Assembly (NCBI GenBank): GCA_944323135.1
Contig: CALURI010000003.1
Span: 1-64,000 of the forward strand
DNA: 64,000 bases
Reading direction: 5' to 3'
Source of the DNA: Candidatus Gastranaerophilales bacterium
Lineage (GTDB): Bacteria > Cyanobacteriota > Vampirovibrionia > Gastranaerophilales > Gastranaerophilaceae
Below the pieces are notes generated by a model. That model did not search any database. It saw only the letters and a program-made list of their open reading frames with translations, and had not been told where the DNA came from. A program made the position numbers and the translations under genes. Positions 17,873-26,479 of the stretch are shown one piece after another. Positions within the stretch are counted from its first letter, which is position 1. The number at the start of each line of letters is the position of its first letter.

Positions 17873-19081
17873 TTAAAGCATGTGATGCATTTTATCTTTT
17901 TTTGTTTCCATATATTTTTTATTAAATTTATTTATATATGGGGGTATTTTAACTATATCATGTACAGTTAATCCGTAACCCTTCAAACCGATGATTTTTT
18001 TCGGATTGTTTGTTATGAGATTAAAGTTGTTAAACCCTAAATCTCTTATAATTTGTGCTCCCATACCATAATCTCTTAAGTCAGCTTTAAAACCTAAAGA
18101 AATATTTGCTTCTACAGTATCTTGTCCTTCTTCCTGCAGGTGATATGCTTTAATTTTATTGATAATGCCTATCCCTCTTCCTTCATGCCCTTTCATATAT
18201 ATAAGTGCACCTTTACCGTATTCGTTAATCATCTGGAGTGCACTGTGCAATTGATAATTACAATCACATTTTAAGCTGTGGAAAATATCTCCTGTTAAGC
18301 ATTCACTGTGTACACGAATTAGAGGAATTTTATCAGAATCATCATCTTTTACTAATGCGACACTTTCCTGTCCTGTAATATGGTTTACGTAACCGTAGAT
18401 TTCAAATTCCCCGAATTGTGTAGGAAGATGTGCTTCTGCTTCTTTCGTAACGATTTTTTCTAATTTTAAACGATAGGCAATTAATTCCGCAACTGAAATA
18501 AATTTAATCCCATGTTTTTGAGCAAATTCATATAATTCATCACGTTTTGCCATGTGACCGTCTTTGCCCATAATTTCACACATCGGTCCTGCAGGAATAT
18601 GCCCGCATAATTTTGCTAAATCAACAACAGCTTCTGTATGACCTGTGCGTGTTAATACCCCGCCTTTTCTTGCAACGCAAGGAAACATGTGTCCCGGACG
18701 GCGTAAATCCGATGGTTGTGCATCAGGAGCTATACATACTTCAATTGTCTTTGCTCTGTCAAATGCGGAAATCCCTGTTGTTACACCAAATTTTTCCGCT
18801 GCATCAATGCTTATGGTAAAAGCTGTTTTCATAGATTCGCTGTTTTGCTCTACCATTTGAGGTAAATTCATTTTTTCAGCAATTTCATGGGAAATTGCAA
18901 GACAGATTAACCCTTTTGCATTTTCTGCCATAAATTTTATAATTTCAGGTGTTACCATTTGCCCTGAACAAATCAAATCACCTTCATTTTCTCTGTCTTC
19001 ATCATCTGCAACGATAATCATTTTTCCGTTTTTAAAATCTTCCAGAGCAGCTTCTATGCTATCAAATTTAAAATTTTCCAT
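17873..19081 (-). CDS. ribBA: Bifunctional DHBP synthase / GTP cyclohydrolase II
   Basis: 402 residues that feed both branches of riboflavin synthesis. The N-terminal domain (1-200) makes 3,4-dihydroxy-2-butanone 4-phosphate and carries DDEDRENEGDL and RTGHTEAVVDL. The C-terminal domain (205-402) opens GTP; the zinc-binding cysteines are in HSECLTGDIFHSLKCDC, and GHEGRGIG and the catalytic Arg/Tyr region follow. One base separates its start from the ribE stop, so translation is coupled. ribD and ribH are not in the window. Confidence 0.97.
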   Translation of the reverse strand: MENFKFDSIEAALEDFKNGKMIIVADDEDRENEGDLICSGQMVTPEIIKFMAENAKGLICLAISHEIAEKMNLPQMVEQNSESMKTAFTISIDAAEKFGVTTGISAFDRAKTIEVCIAPDAQPSDLRRPGHMFPCVARKGGVLTRTGHTEAVVDLAKLCGHIPAGPMCEIMGKDGHMAKRDELYEFAQKHGIKFISVAELIAYRLKLEKIVTKEAEAHLPTQFGEFEIYGYVNHITGQESVALVKDDDSDKIPLIRVHSECLTGDIFHSLKCDCNYQLHSALQMINEYGKGALIYMKGHEGRGIGIINKIKAYHLQEEGQDTVEANISLGFKADLRDYGMGAQIIRDLGFNNFNLITNNPKKIIGLKGYGLTVHDIVKIPPYINKFNKKYMETKKDKMHHML

Positions 19082-19082
19082 T

Positions 19083-19724
19083 TTATATAAACCCGTTTTC
19101 TTTCAAAAAATCTTCCGTAATATTATTATTTTTCGTTGATAAAAATTTTTCAACATATCTGCCTAAAATATCTGTTTCAATATTTACTAAATCACCTGTT
19201 TTAAGATATTTAAGATTGGTATTTTCTAATGTATGCGGGATAATTGCGACGGTGAATGTATTATTTTGGCTTTTAGAAACGGTTAAGCTAACCCCGTTTA
19301 TGGCAATTGAACCTTTGTATACAATATATTTGTCTAATTCTTTTGAAACTTCAAAAGTCATATTTCCTAAATATTTCCCTGTACCGTCAATATGCCCTTG
19401 TACAATATGACCGCCCATTCTGGTTGGTCGGTAGCTTTCGTTGCCGGTAGCGGAAACATTTTCAATTAAACCTTGTGGAAGTAATGCTCTTTCAAGGTTT
19501 ACGCATTCACCTGTTTTAAAACCTTTTGTGATTTTCAAAGTTTCAGCACTTACATCAGCACTGAAAGAATTTGAACTCATTGCAACAACAGTCTGACAAC
19601 AGCCATCAATTGCTATGCTGTCACCGATTTGAGTGTTTTCTAAAACCTTTGAACATTCAACGATAAGTTTGTGTCCGTCAAAGCTTTTTATAAATCCTGT
19701 TTCTTCTACAATCCCTGTGAACAT
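19083..19724 (-). CDS. ribE: Riboflavin synthase alpha subunit
   Basis: 213 residues from the canonical start MFTGIVEETG. It dismutates two lumazine molecules into riboflavin. Two similar lumazine-binding halves are visible, each with a G-x-S-I-A-I-(D/N)-G-x-x-x-T/Q-V motif (GDSIAIDGCCQTV and GSIAINGVSLTV). An upstream in-frame ATG at 19754 gives a tail not seen in the family. On the minus strand TGC-TAAAAT ends seven bases before ATG 19724 with no Shine-Dalgarno: probably leaderless. No FMN riboswitch can be seen upstream. Confidence 0.95.
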   Translation of the reverse strand: MFTGIVEETGFIKSFDGHKLIVECSKVLENTQIGDSIAIDGCCQTVVAMSSNSFSADVSAETLKITKGFKTGECVNLERALLPQGLIENVSATGNESYRPTRMGGHIVQGHIDGTGKYLGNMTFEVSKELDKYIVYKGSIAINGVSLTVSKSQNNTFTVAIIPHTLENTNLKYLKTGDLVNIETDILGRYVEKFLSTKNNNITEDFLKENGFI

Positions 19725-19731
19725 ATATTTT

Positions 19732-19740
19732 ATTTTAGCA
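19732..19740 (-). promoter_or_regulatory. Extended -10 of ribE-ribBA
   Basis: On the minus strand TGC-TAAAAT lies seven bases before the ribE ATG. Confidence 0.5.
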
Positions 19741-19748
19741 TGAAAAAA

Positions 19749-19776
19749 TTGCAATAAAATATTTTCCTCATATAAT
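19749..19776 (+). promoter_or_regulatory. tpiA promoter
   Basis: TTGCAA (19749-19754), 16 bases, TATAAT (19771-19776), divergent from the ribE promoter. Confidence 0.75.
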
Positions 19777-19815
19777 TGAACATGTTAATTGTATTCAAAA
19801 AAAGGAGAGAATATT

Positions 19816-20616
19816 ATGTCTAGAAAACCTATTATTGCAGGAAACTGGAAAATGAATTTATGCCGTTCAGAAGCTAAAGAAGTTTTTGAAGGTGTTAAAA
19901 ATTTTGTAAAAGATTACACAGCAGTTCAATTACCTACAATTGTAATTGCCCCAGTATTTACATCAATTGCAGCAGTAGAAGCAGTTAGATGTGATTGCGG
20001 CTGCGGCGGTAACAAAATTTCTATCGCAGGTCAAAACTGCCACTGGGAAAAATCAGGTGCTTACACAGGTGAAATTTCTGTAGAAATGTTAAAAGATGCA
20101 GGCTGCGATTATGTAATTATCGGTCACTCTGAAAGAAGACAATATTTCTCAGAAACAGATGAAATGATTAACAAAAAAGCAAAAGCTATTTTAGCAGGCG
20201 GATTAATTCCTATCATCTGCTGTGGTGAAACTTTAGAACAAAGAGAAGCCGGCGTTACAGATTCTCATATTGCATCTCAAATTAAAGCAGCATTAGAAGG
20301 TATTTCTTCAGAAGATGTAGCAAAATCAGTTATCGCTTATGAACCAATCTGGGCTATCGGAACTGGTAAAACTTGTGATGCAGATGAAGCTAACAGAGTA
20401 ATTGCTATGATTAGAAGTGTAGTAAAAGAAGTTGCAGGAGCTGATGCAGCTGATTCTATCAGAATTCTATACGGCGGATCAGTTAAACCGTCAACAATTG
20501 AAGAACAAATGTCTAAATCAGATATTGACGGAGCTTTAATCGGCGGTGCTTCACTAAAAGCAGAAAGCTTAAATGAAATTATAGAAAAAACTATGAAATT
20601 ATCATCAGTACATTAA
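19816..20616 (+). CDS. tpiA: Triosephosphate isomerase
   Basis: 266 residues, slightly long for the family (about 250). It interconverts dihydroxyacetone phosphate and glyceraldehyde 3-phosphate. Catalytic elements are clear: NWKMN with Lys12, IIGHSERRQYF with the catalytic His, AYEPIWAIGTGKT with the catalytic Glu and flexible loop 6, and the phosphate loop YGGSVKP. An unusual Cys59-x-Cys61-x-Cys63 cluster (RCDCGCGGNK) sits after the second beta strand. ATG 19816 has AAAGGAGAG upstream; the earlier start adds a non-family tail. Own promoter and terminator. Confidence 0.98.
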   Translation: MSRKPIIAGNWKMNLCRSEAKEVFEGVKNFVKDYTAVQLPTIVIAPVFTSIAAVEAVRCDCGCGGNKISIAGQNCHWEKSGAYTGEISVEMLKDAGCDYVIIGHSERRQYFSETDEMINKKAKAILAGGLIPIICCGETLEQREAGVTDSHIASQIKAALEGISSEDVAKSVIAYEPIWAIGTGKTCDADEANRVIAMIRSVVKEVAGADAADSIRILYGGSVKPSTIEEQMSKSDIDGALIGGASLKAESLNEIIEKTMKLSSVH

Positions 20617-20639
20617 TAATTTATTATAAAAAAGAAAAA

Positions 20640-20672
20640 GACAGGATTTTTTATAAATCCTGTCTTTTTTTT
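20640..20672 (+). terminator. Terminator after tpiA
   Basis: GACAGGATTT pairs with AAATCCTGTC, followed by eight T. Confidence 0.93.
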
Positions 20673-20678
20673 ATAAAA

Positions 20679-20708
20679 TTGACAATACATAAGCTTTTAA
20701 GTTATAAT
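20679..20708 (+). promoter_or_regulatory. Promoter of the small gene-yceD-rpmF operon
   Basis: Perfect TTGACA (20679-20684), 18 bases, TATAAT (20703-20708). This is the best sigma-70-type match noted in the window. Confidence 0.85.
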
Positions 20709-20746
20709 TCATTATACTTGTTAAAATTTATAAAAGGAGTGTGGAA

Positions 20747-20998
20747 ATGGCACAACAATTTAATGCTCAAAATATTAAGAAAAGAACTTCAGTTTTGGTA
20801 TTTTTGAAAGGTTCAACAGCACCTTTGGTTTTGTATGTTGAAAAACCGGATGAACTTTATGCAGAACTTCAACAGGCAATCAAAAGTACTGCTGCAACTT
20901 TAATTGAAAAAGATACATTGGGACCTTTGAAAAAAGTATGTTTTATATCTAATCAAATTGCAGCTTTAGCAATTCAAGAAGAACAATATGTAGGATAA
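20747..20998 (+). CDS. Small hypothetical protein ahead of yceD
   Basis: 83 residues from ATG 20747, with AAAGGAG just upstream; an in-frame GTG two codons earlier is less likely. Alternating hydrophobic strands (SVLVFLKGSTAPLVLYV) and a helix (PDELYAELQQAIKS) suggest a small alpha/beta fold. No cysteines except one. It is the first gene of the operon leading into yceD and rpmF, behind a consensus promoter, so it should be well expressed. I do not recognise a family. Confidence 0.7.
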   Translation: MAQQFNAQNIKKRTSVLVFLKGSTAPLVLYVEKPDELYAELQQAIKSTAATLIEKDTLGPLKKVCFISNQIAALAIQEEQYVG

Positions 20999-21005
20999 AT
21001 TCGTT

Positions 21006-21494
21006 ATGAATCACAAAATTTCAATCGAAGATTTGGAAAGCTCTTCGTCAAAAGAAATTGATTTTCATTTTGAAGATAAAATTGAAGGAATAAATTGCAT
21101 CACCCCTATAACTTCTGATTTGAAAATAAAATCTCTCGGAGAATTCATAGAAATTACAGGAAATGTTAAGGGAATTGTAAAACTTGAATGTGATTTATGT
21201 TTAAAAGAATATGAATATAAACTTGATTTTCAAATAGATGAAATGTTTGCCAAAAAGCGTCTATTAGAGGATTACGGTCAAGAATTCGAACTTAAAGACG
21301 GTCAGTTTGTAACAGATTTGAACGGCGAAGATGAAATAGATATTTATGACTTATTGTATCAATCTGTAATATTAAATTTACCAAATAAAAAAGTTTGTGG
21401 TATAAATTGTAATGGGGATAAATTTTTGAAAGAAGAAAATTTATCCGATCCGAGATTAGATGTCTTTAAAAACATTAAAATCGAAGATAAGTAA
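21006..21494 (+). CDS. yceD: YceD-family protein (DUF177)
   Basis: 162 residues. YceD/DUF177 proteins are found next to rpmF and affect accumulation of 23S rRNA/large subunit. The core VKLECDLCLKEYEY (C-x-x-C), the acidic middle and the terminal NLPNKKVCGINCNG are typical. The order yceD-rpmF-plsX-fab is widely conserved, which supports the call. Seven bases separate it from the preceding gene. Confidence 0.85.
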   Translation: MNHKISIEDLESSSSKEIDFHFEDKIEGINCITPITSDLKIKSLGEFIEITGNVKGIVKLECDLCLKEYEYKLDFQIDEMFAKKRLLEDYGQEFELKDGQFVTDLNGEDEIDIYDLLYQSVILNLPNKKVCGINCNGDKFLKEENLSDPRLDVFKNIKIEDK

Positions 21495-21535
21495 GAAATA
21501 TAAGTAGTATAAGAAAATAAAAAGGAAAAAGAAAA

Positions 21536-21871
21536 ATGGCAGTACCTAAGAAAAGAACAGGACACTCAGCACAAGGACACAGAAGAAGTAACTGGAAAGC
21601 AACAAAACCGGAAACAACAAAATGTCCTAACTGCGGAGCAACAGTATTAACTCACACAGTATGTACAGCTTGCGGAACATATAAAGGAAAACCTGTAAGC
21701 TTGAAAGACAAAGTTGAAGAAACAGCAGTAAAAGAAGAAAAGAAACCTGCTAAAAAATCAACTAAAAAAGCAGCAAAAGCTGAAGAACCTAAAGTAGAAG
21801 AAGTTAAATCCGAAACAGCTTCACAAGAAGTAAAAGCTGAAGAAGAAACTTCCGAAACAGAAGAAAAATAA
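21536..21871 (+). CDS. rpmF: Ribosomal protein bL32 with long charged tail
   Basis: Large-subunit protein. Residues 1-60 are the family core: AVPKKRTGHSAQGHRRSNWKA, then a zinc ribbon CPNCG...CTACG. Residues ~62-111 are an extra Lys/Ala/Glu tail that most bL32 proteins (about 57-62 residues) lack; it is first basic (KKPAKKSTKKAAK) and then acidic to the stop. AAAGGAAAAAG precedes the ATG. Confidence 0.95.
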   Translation: MAVPKKRTGHSAQGHRRSNWKATKPETTKCPNCGATVLTHTVCTACGTYKGKPVSLKDKVEETAVKEEKKPAKKSTKKAAKAEEPKVEEVKSETASQEVKAEEETSETEEK

Positions 21872-21882
21872 CTTTCTTTATT

Positions 21883-21918
21883 GAATGGTTGGGAGATAAC
21901 TAAACCTTTCAACCATTC
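21883..21918 (+). terminator. Hairpin between rpmF and plsX, possible attenuator
   Basis: GAATGGTTG (21883-21891) and CAACCATTC (21910-21918) form a nine-base-pair stem with an 18-base loop, followed by ACTTTTC rather than a full T run. It could reduce read-through from the ribosomal gene into plsX. Confidence 0.5.
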
Positions 21919-21955
21919 ACTTTTCAACCGTTAAACTAGATTTGAGAGGGATAAG

Positions 21956-23014
21956 ATGACAAGAATAGCGATAGATGCAATGGGCGGTGATCACGCACCT
22001 CATGAAATTGTGGCAGGGGCTGTTTGGGCAGCTAAAGAATATGGTGTGGCAATTGAACTTGTCGGTAAACAAGACAGAATAGAACAAGAACTTGACAAGA
22101 TTACTCATGAAGGTTTTATGACCGATTATGGAAAAGGCGGAGCCGCAAAATACCGTATTAAAATTGATACGTCTAAACTTGATATAAAAATCACACATGC
22201 TTCTGAAGTTATTGAAATGGGTGAAGCTCCTGGACAAGCTATTCGTAAAAAGAAAAAATCATCTATAGTCTTGGCAGTAGATGCTGTGGCTCAAGGAAGT
22301 TCTGATGCGGTTGTTGCAGCAGGTTCAACAGGTGCTGCAATGGCATCAAGTTTATTCGGATTAGGAAGAATTCCAGGTATTGACAGACCTGCAATTGCAG
22401 TTACTCTTCCTACTATTAAAAAACCGATTGTAGTTATAGACGGCGGTGCAAATAGTAATTGTACTCCTGAAATGCTTCATCAATTTGCTATTATGGGTGC
22501 TACTTTTTCAAAAAATGTTTTGGGAATTGAACACCCGAGAGTCGGAGTTTTAAATATCGGTGAAGAAGCCGGCAAGGGAAATGAACTTGCTCAGGCAACA
22601 TATAAATTGTTGGAAGAACAACAAGACAAATTGAATTTTGTTGGAAATATTGAAGGGAAAGAAATTTTCTTGAGTGTTTGCGATGTTGTAGTTTGTGACG
22701 GTTTTGTCGGTAACGTTGCATTAAAGGTTACTGAAGGCACATCTCAAATGTTATTCAGAATGTTAAAACAAGAATTTAAGGCAGATATTCTCGGAAAAGT
22801 TATTGGTTTGCTTGCAAAACCATTTATGAAAAGAATTTATACAAAGATAAATTATGAAGAATTTGGCGGAGCATTACTTTTGGGAGTTAAGGGTATTACC
22901 GTAATTTCTCATGGCAGAAGTAAGGCTTATGCAATCAAAAATGCCGTAAGAGTTGCAAAACACGCTGTAGAAACAGGTGTAAACGAAAAAATAGCTAAGT
23001 TTTATGAGGAATAA
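21956..23014 (+). CDS. plsX: Phosphate acyltransferase PlsX
   Basis: 352 residues. It makes acyl phosphate from acyl-ACP for phosphatidic acid synthesis. The N-terminal RIAIDAMGGDHAP is diagnostic, followed by EVIEMGEAPGQAIRKKKKSS and GAANSN-type glycine loops (VVIDGGANSNC). GAGAGGG precedes the ATG. First of the lipid genes and six bases from fabH. Confidence 0.97.
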   Translation: MTRIAIDAMGGDHAPHEIVAGAVWAAKEYGVAIELVGKQDRIEQELDKITHEGFMTDYGKGGAAKYRIKIDTSKLDIKITHASEVIEMGEAPGQAIRKKKKSSIVLAVDAVAQGSSDAVVAAGSTGAAMASSLFGLGRIPGIDRPAIAVTLPTIKKPIVVIDGGANSNCTPEMLHQFAIMGATFSKNVLGIEHPRVGVLNIGEEAGKGNELAQATYKLLEEQQDKLNFVGNIEGKEIFLSVCDVVVCDGFVGNVALKVTEGTSQMLFRMLKQEFKADILGKVIGLLAKPFMKRIYTKINYEEFGGALLLGVKGITVISHGRSKAYAIKNAVRVAKHAVETGVNEKIAKFYEE

Positions 23015-23020
23015 AAATAT

Positions 23021-24031
23021 ATGACAGATAAATTAATTCCGTTGAGAATTGCAGGGGTCGGATACAGTTTACCCGAAACGGTTATTACAAATGATGATTT
23101 AACTAAATTATATGAAACATCAGATGAATGGATTTATACTCGTACAGGTATTAAAGAAAGAAGAGTTGTTTCAGGCGAACAAAATGCAATAGATTTGGGT
23201 TTGGAAGCTGCTCAAAAGGCTTTGGAAAAAGCTAAAATGAATCCTGATGATATCGATTTAATTGTTGCAGCATCTTCAGCACCTCCTGATTTATATCCTG
23301 CTATAGCTTGTCATATCCATCAAAGATTAGGTATAAAAGCTCAAATTCCGGCGTTTGATATTACTGCAGCATGCTCAGGATTAATTTATGCTTTAAGTAT
23401 TGCAAGAGCTTATATTGCATCAGGAATGTATAAAAATATTTTGCTGGTTGCAACAGATAACAATTCACGTTTAGTAAACTGGGAAGACAGATCAACGTCA
23501 ATTTTATTTGGTGACGGCGCAGGTGCAATGGTAGTTACTCAGGCAGAAGACGGTATTGATGATATTATTGCGATTGATATTAAAGCTGACGGTAATTATG
23601 GTAATTTAATTGAATTATCATTTGACGGTAAAAATTGTCCTTTGGTTGAACAATATGAAGAAAAACCTAAAGGAATAAGAATGAACGGACGCGGTGTATA
23701 TACATTTGTTGCCAAAATTCTTCCTCATTATGTAGAAGATTTGATTACAAATGCAGGTTTAAAAGCTGAAGATATTGATTATTTAATTCCGCATCAGGCA
23801 AATATTAGAATTATTCAAGCCGTTCAAGAAAGATTAGGATATTCTGATGATAAAGTGGTTACAAATATCAAATACTACGGTAACACATCAGCAGCTTCAA
23901 TTCCTATTGCTCTGGCAGAAAGTGTTGAAAAAGGGAATGTGAAACTTGGAACAACTGCCGTACTTTGCGGTTTTGGCGCAGGTATGACTTGGGGTGGTGC
24001 AATTGTAAGACTTCGTGAGGGGATTTGCTAG
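23021..24031 (+). CDS. fabH: Beta-ketoacyl-ACP synthase III
   Basis: 336 residues. It starts fatty-acid synthesis by condensing acetyl-CoA with malonyl-ACP. The Cys-His-Asn triad is present: Cys118 in ITAACSGL, His in IPHQANIRI and Asn in YYGNTSAAS. The stop is immediately followed by the next ATG. Substrate preference (straight or branched starter) cannot be told. Confidence 0.97.
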   Translation: MTDKLIPLRIAGVGYSLPETVITNDDLTKLYETSDEWIYTRTGIKERRVVSGEQNAIDLGLEAAQKALEKAKMNPDDIDLIVAASSAPPDLYPAIACHIHQRLGIKAQIPAFDITAACSGLIYALSIARAYIASGMYKNILLVATDNNSRLVNWEDRSTSILFGDGAGAMVVTQAEDGIDDIIAIDIKADGNYGNLIELSFDGKNCPLVEQYEEKPKGIRMNGRGVYTFVAKILPHYVEDLITNAGLKAEDIDYLIPHQANIRIIQAVQERLGYSDDKVVTNIKYYGNTSAASIPIALAESVEKGNVKLGTTAVLCGFGAGMTWGGAIVRLREGIC

Positions 24032-24265
24032 ATGGGTATTGGCAGTGTAAAAGGAATAAAGTCAAATATTTCTAAATTAAGCGGTTTTAAAGATGTTTTA
24101 TACCATGGAGATCCTGCAAAAATCGCTAGAGCTAAACAGTATAAAAAAGATACAGTTTATTCTTGTAAACCGTTAAAGGTAGAATGTGAATTTTGTAAAG
24201 AAAAAATCGGTTTATTGAATAATGATGTTTTTACAAAATCTTCTAAAAATTTAGATAAGGAGTAA
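24032..24265 (+). CDS. Small CxxC protein between fabH and fabD
   Basis: 77 residues. The ATG directly abuts the fabH stop and has GAGGGG upstream. It is basic and has a single C-x-x-C pair in VECEFCKEKIG, plus a lone Cys before it (YSCKPLK), so a zinc or redox site is possible. It lies within the fab operon, with three bases before fabD. Not a known member of the pathway; function unknown. Confidence 0.65.
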   Translation: MGIGSVKGIKSNISKLSGFKDVLYHGDPAKIARAKQYKKDTVYSCKPLKVECEFCKEKIGLLNNDVFTKSSKNLDKE

Positions 24266-24268
24266 GTT

Positions 24269-25216
24269 ATGACAAAAAAAGTTGCGTTTCTTTTTCCGGG
24301 ACAAGGGTCTCAAGCTGTCGGCATGGGAAAAGATTTGTATGATACTTATGAAAGTTCAAAATCAGTTTTTGATACAGCAGATAAAGTTTTAGGGAAAAGT
24401 ATTACAACATTGTGTTTTGAAGGGCCTGAAGATGCACTGAAACAAACAGTTAATACTCAGCCTTGTATTGTGACTATGTCAATTGCAGCTTTAGAAGCTT
24501 TAAAATCTCAATTGGATATTAAACCTGATTTTGTTGCAGGTCATTCTTTGGGAGAATATTGTGCAATGTATGAAGCAGGTGTAATGTCATTGGAAACTAC
24601 TTTAAAAGCTATTCAAAAAAGAGCAGATTTGATGGGTTCAACTCATGGCGGAGCAATGTCTGCTATTTTAAATGCTCCAGAAGGTGCTTTAGAAGAAGCT
24701 TTAAAAGAAGCATCTCAAATTGGTTATGTAGATGTTGCAAATTATAATTCACCCGCTCAGGTTGTAATTACAGGTGATAAATCTGCAGTTGCAAAGGCAG
24801 GAGAATTATTACTTGCAAAAGGTGCAAGAAGGGTTGTACCATTGGCAGTGTCCGGAGCTTTCCATTCTAAATTTATGGAAAATGCAGGTCATGAATTTGA
24901 AGGTTTTGTAAATTCTCTTGATTTACATAATGCCCAAATCCCTGTTATGACAAATGTTGATGCTTCTGCAACAACAGAAAGTTCTGATTTTAGATTAAAA
25001 ATGCCAAAACAAATTTATTCATCAGTTCACTGGACTCAGACAATTCAAAAGATGGTATCTGAAGGTGTTGAAATTTTTGTTGAAATAGGTCCCGGTAAGG
25101 TTCTTGCAGGTCTTAACAAAAAAATTGCACCTGATGCAAAGGTATTTAATATTTATGATAAAGCATCATTAGATGCTACAATTTCATCTTTAAAAGAAGA
25201 ATTAATTTGTGTATAA
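24269..25216 (+). CDS. fabD: Malonyl-CoA:ACP transacylase
   Basis: 315 residues. It loads malonyl onto acyl carrier protein. The FPGQGSQ entry motif, the nucleophile Ser93 in GHSLGEYCA, the His in SGAFHSKFM and the Gln of the C-terminal active site are all visible. AAGGAGTAAGTT precedes the ATG. Confidence 0.97.
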   Translation: MTKKVAFLFPGQGSQAVGMGKDLYDTYESSKSVFDTADKVLGKSITTLCFEGPEDALKQTVNTQPCIVTMSIAALEALKSQLDIKPDFVAGHSLGEYCAMYEAGVMSLETTLKAIQKRADLMGSTHGGAMSAILNAPEGALEEALKEASQIGYVDVANYNSPAQVVITGDKSAVAKAGELLLAKGARRVVPLAVSGAFHSKFMENAGHEFEGFVNSLDLHNAQIPVMTNVDASATTESSDFRLKMPKQIYSSVHWTQTIQKMVSEGVEIFVEIGPGKVLAGLNKKIAPDAKVFNIYDKASLDATISSLKEELICV

Positions 25217-25266
25217 AATATTAGTTTTTGGGGTTATGCCTCAGACAAGAAATAAGGAGAAAATTA

Positions 25267-25998
25267 ATGACAGAAAAGAAAATTGCATTGATTACAGGCG
25301 GTTCTCGCGGTATCGGTTTAGCTTGCGCTAAAGAACTTGCAAAAGCAGGATGCGACATTATTATTAATGATATTTGTGAAGCAGAAAAGGCTCAGCCGGC
25401 TCTTGATGAAATAAAAGCGTTAGGCGCTAATGCATATTTTTACAGATTTGATGTTTCAGATCCTGTAGCAGTTCAGGAAAATGTTGATAAAATGATTGCA
25501 GAACACGGCAAAATTGATGTATTGTTAAACAATGCAGGTATTACAAAAGACGGTTTGTTCATAAGAATGGATATGGAACAGTGGGAAAGAGTTATTAAAA
25601 TTAACCTTACAAGTGCATATTGCGTAACTCATGCTGTTATTAAATATATGATGAAAGCTCGTCAAGGTTCAATTATCAATATGTCAAGTGTTGTAGGTTT
25701 GCACGGTAACCCTGGTCAGGCAAATTATTCTGCATCAAAAGCAGGTTTGGTAGGTTTGACAAAAACTTTAGCTAAAGAATTTGGTTCAAGAAATATCAGA
25801 GTAAATGCAGTATGCCCAGGCTTTATTCAAACAGCAATGACAGCAAATCTTCCTAATATCGAAGAATACTTGAAAGCTATTCCTATGAAGAGATTAGGCA
25901 CTCCTGAAGATATCGCTAAAACTGTTAAATATTTAGCTCTAGATGCAGATTATGTTTCAGGTCAAGCAATCGAAGTTGCAGGGGCTTTAATCATATAA
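25267..25998 (+). CDS. fabG: 3-oxoacyl-ACP reductase
   Basis: 243-residue short-chain dehydrogenase. NADPH motif TGGSRGIG, NNAGIT, catalytic Ser in MSSVVG and Tyr/Lys in YSASKAG. The ATG at 25267 has AAGGAGAAA upstream; an in-frame start 39 bases earlier is out of family. Operon member of fatty-acid elongation. Confidence 0.96.
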   Translation: MTEKKIALITGGSRGIGLACAKELAKAGCDIIINDICEAEKAQPALDEIKALGANAYFYRFDVSDPVAVQENVDKMIAEHGKIDVLLNNAGITKDGLFIRMDMEQWERVIKINLTSAYCVTHAVIKYMMKARQGSIINMSSVVGLHGNPGQANYSASKAGLVGLTKTLAKEFGSRNIRVNAVCPGFIQTAMTANLPNIEEYLKAIPMKRLGTPEDIAKTVKYLALDADYVSGQAIEVAGALII

Positions 25999-26006
25999 TT
26001 CGCCAT

Positions 26007-26030
26007 GTTAAAAAAGTAAAGATTTTTAAC
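26007..26030. other. Inverted repeat upstream of acpP
   Basis: GTTAAAAA (26007-26014) and TTTTTAAC (26023-26030) with an eight-base loop lie between fabG and the acpP promoter. It may end or process the fabG transcript or bind a regulator. Confidence 0.4.
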
Positions 26031-26056
26031 AAAATGGGCACAGGATTGTAAATTCC

Positions 26057-26085
26057 TTGCAAAAAATTTTTGCTCTAAGTATAAT
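26057..26085 (+). promoter_or_regulatory. acpP promoter
   Basis: TTGCAA (26057-26062), 17 bases, TATAAT (26080-26085): an internal promoter that would let acpP be made in excess of the upstream fab genes. Confidence 0.8.
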
Positions 26086-26130
26086 ATTAGAGAACAAATA
26101 GTATAGTAATAAATTATGAGGAAATTAGAA

Positions 26131-26364
26131 ATGAGTACATTTGAAAAAGTAAAAAAAGTAGTTGTAGATCAATTAAGCGTTGATGAAGCTTTAGTTACTC
26201 CAGAAGCTAGCTTTACAGCTGATTTAGGCGCTGATTCATTAGATACTGTTGAATTAGTAATGGCTTTTGAAGAAGAATTTGGATGCGAAATTCCTGATGA
26301 AGAAGCTGAAAAAATTCAAACAGTTCAAGATGCTGTTAACTACATTGATGCTCACAGCAAATAG
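26131..26364 (+). CDS. acpP: Acyl carrier protein
   Basis: 77 residues, acidic four-helix protein. Ser36 in [11 protein letters not shown] receives the 4'-phosphopantetheine arm. The start at 26131 (MSTFEKVKK) matches the family; an in-frame ATG at 26116 carries the Shine-Dalgarno. It is the only carrier protein seen in the window and could also serve the second ketosynthase cluster at 53-57 kb. Confidence 0.97.
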   Translation: MSTFEKVKKVVVDQLSVDEALVTPEASFTADLGADSLDTVELVMAFEEEFGCEIPDEEAEKIQTVQDAVNYIDAHSK

Positions 26365-26374
26365 ATAACATTTG

Positions 26375-26440
26375 GCGTTAACTATTAACGCTGCTAACTA
26401 ATTTTATGCGGGGGCGAAAATTTAATATTAATTTTCCCCT
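26375..26440. other. Two hairpins between acpP and fabF
   Basis: GCGTTAA-CTA-TTAACGC (26375-26391) is a near-perfect palindrome. A second stem pairs GGGG/GAAAAT (26411-26421) with ATTTTC/CCC (26431-26439). No T run follows. They may stabilise the abundant acpP message or limit read-through into fabF. Confidence 0.5.
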
Positions 26441-26479
26441 CGTATATTTATTAAAAGATAGTTTTAAAAAGGTAAAGAG

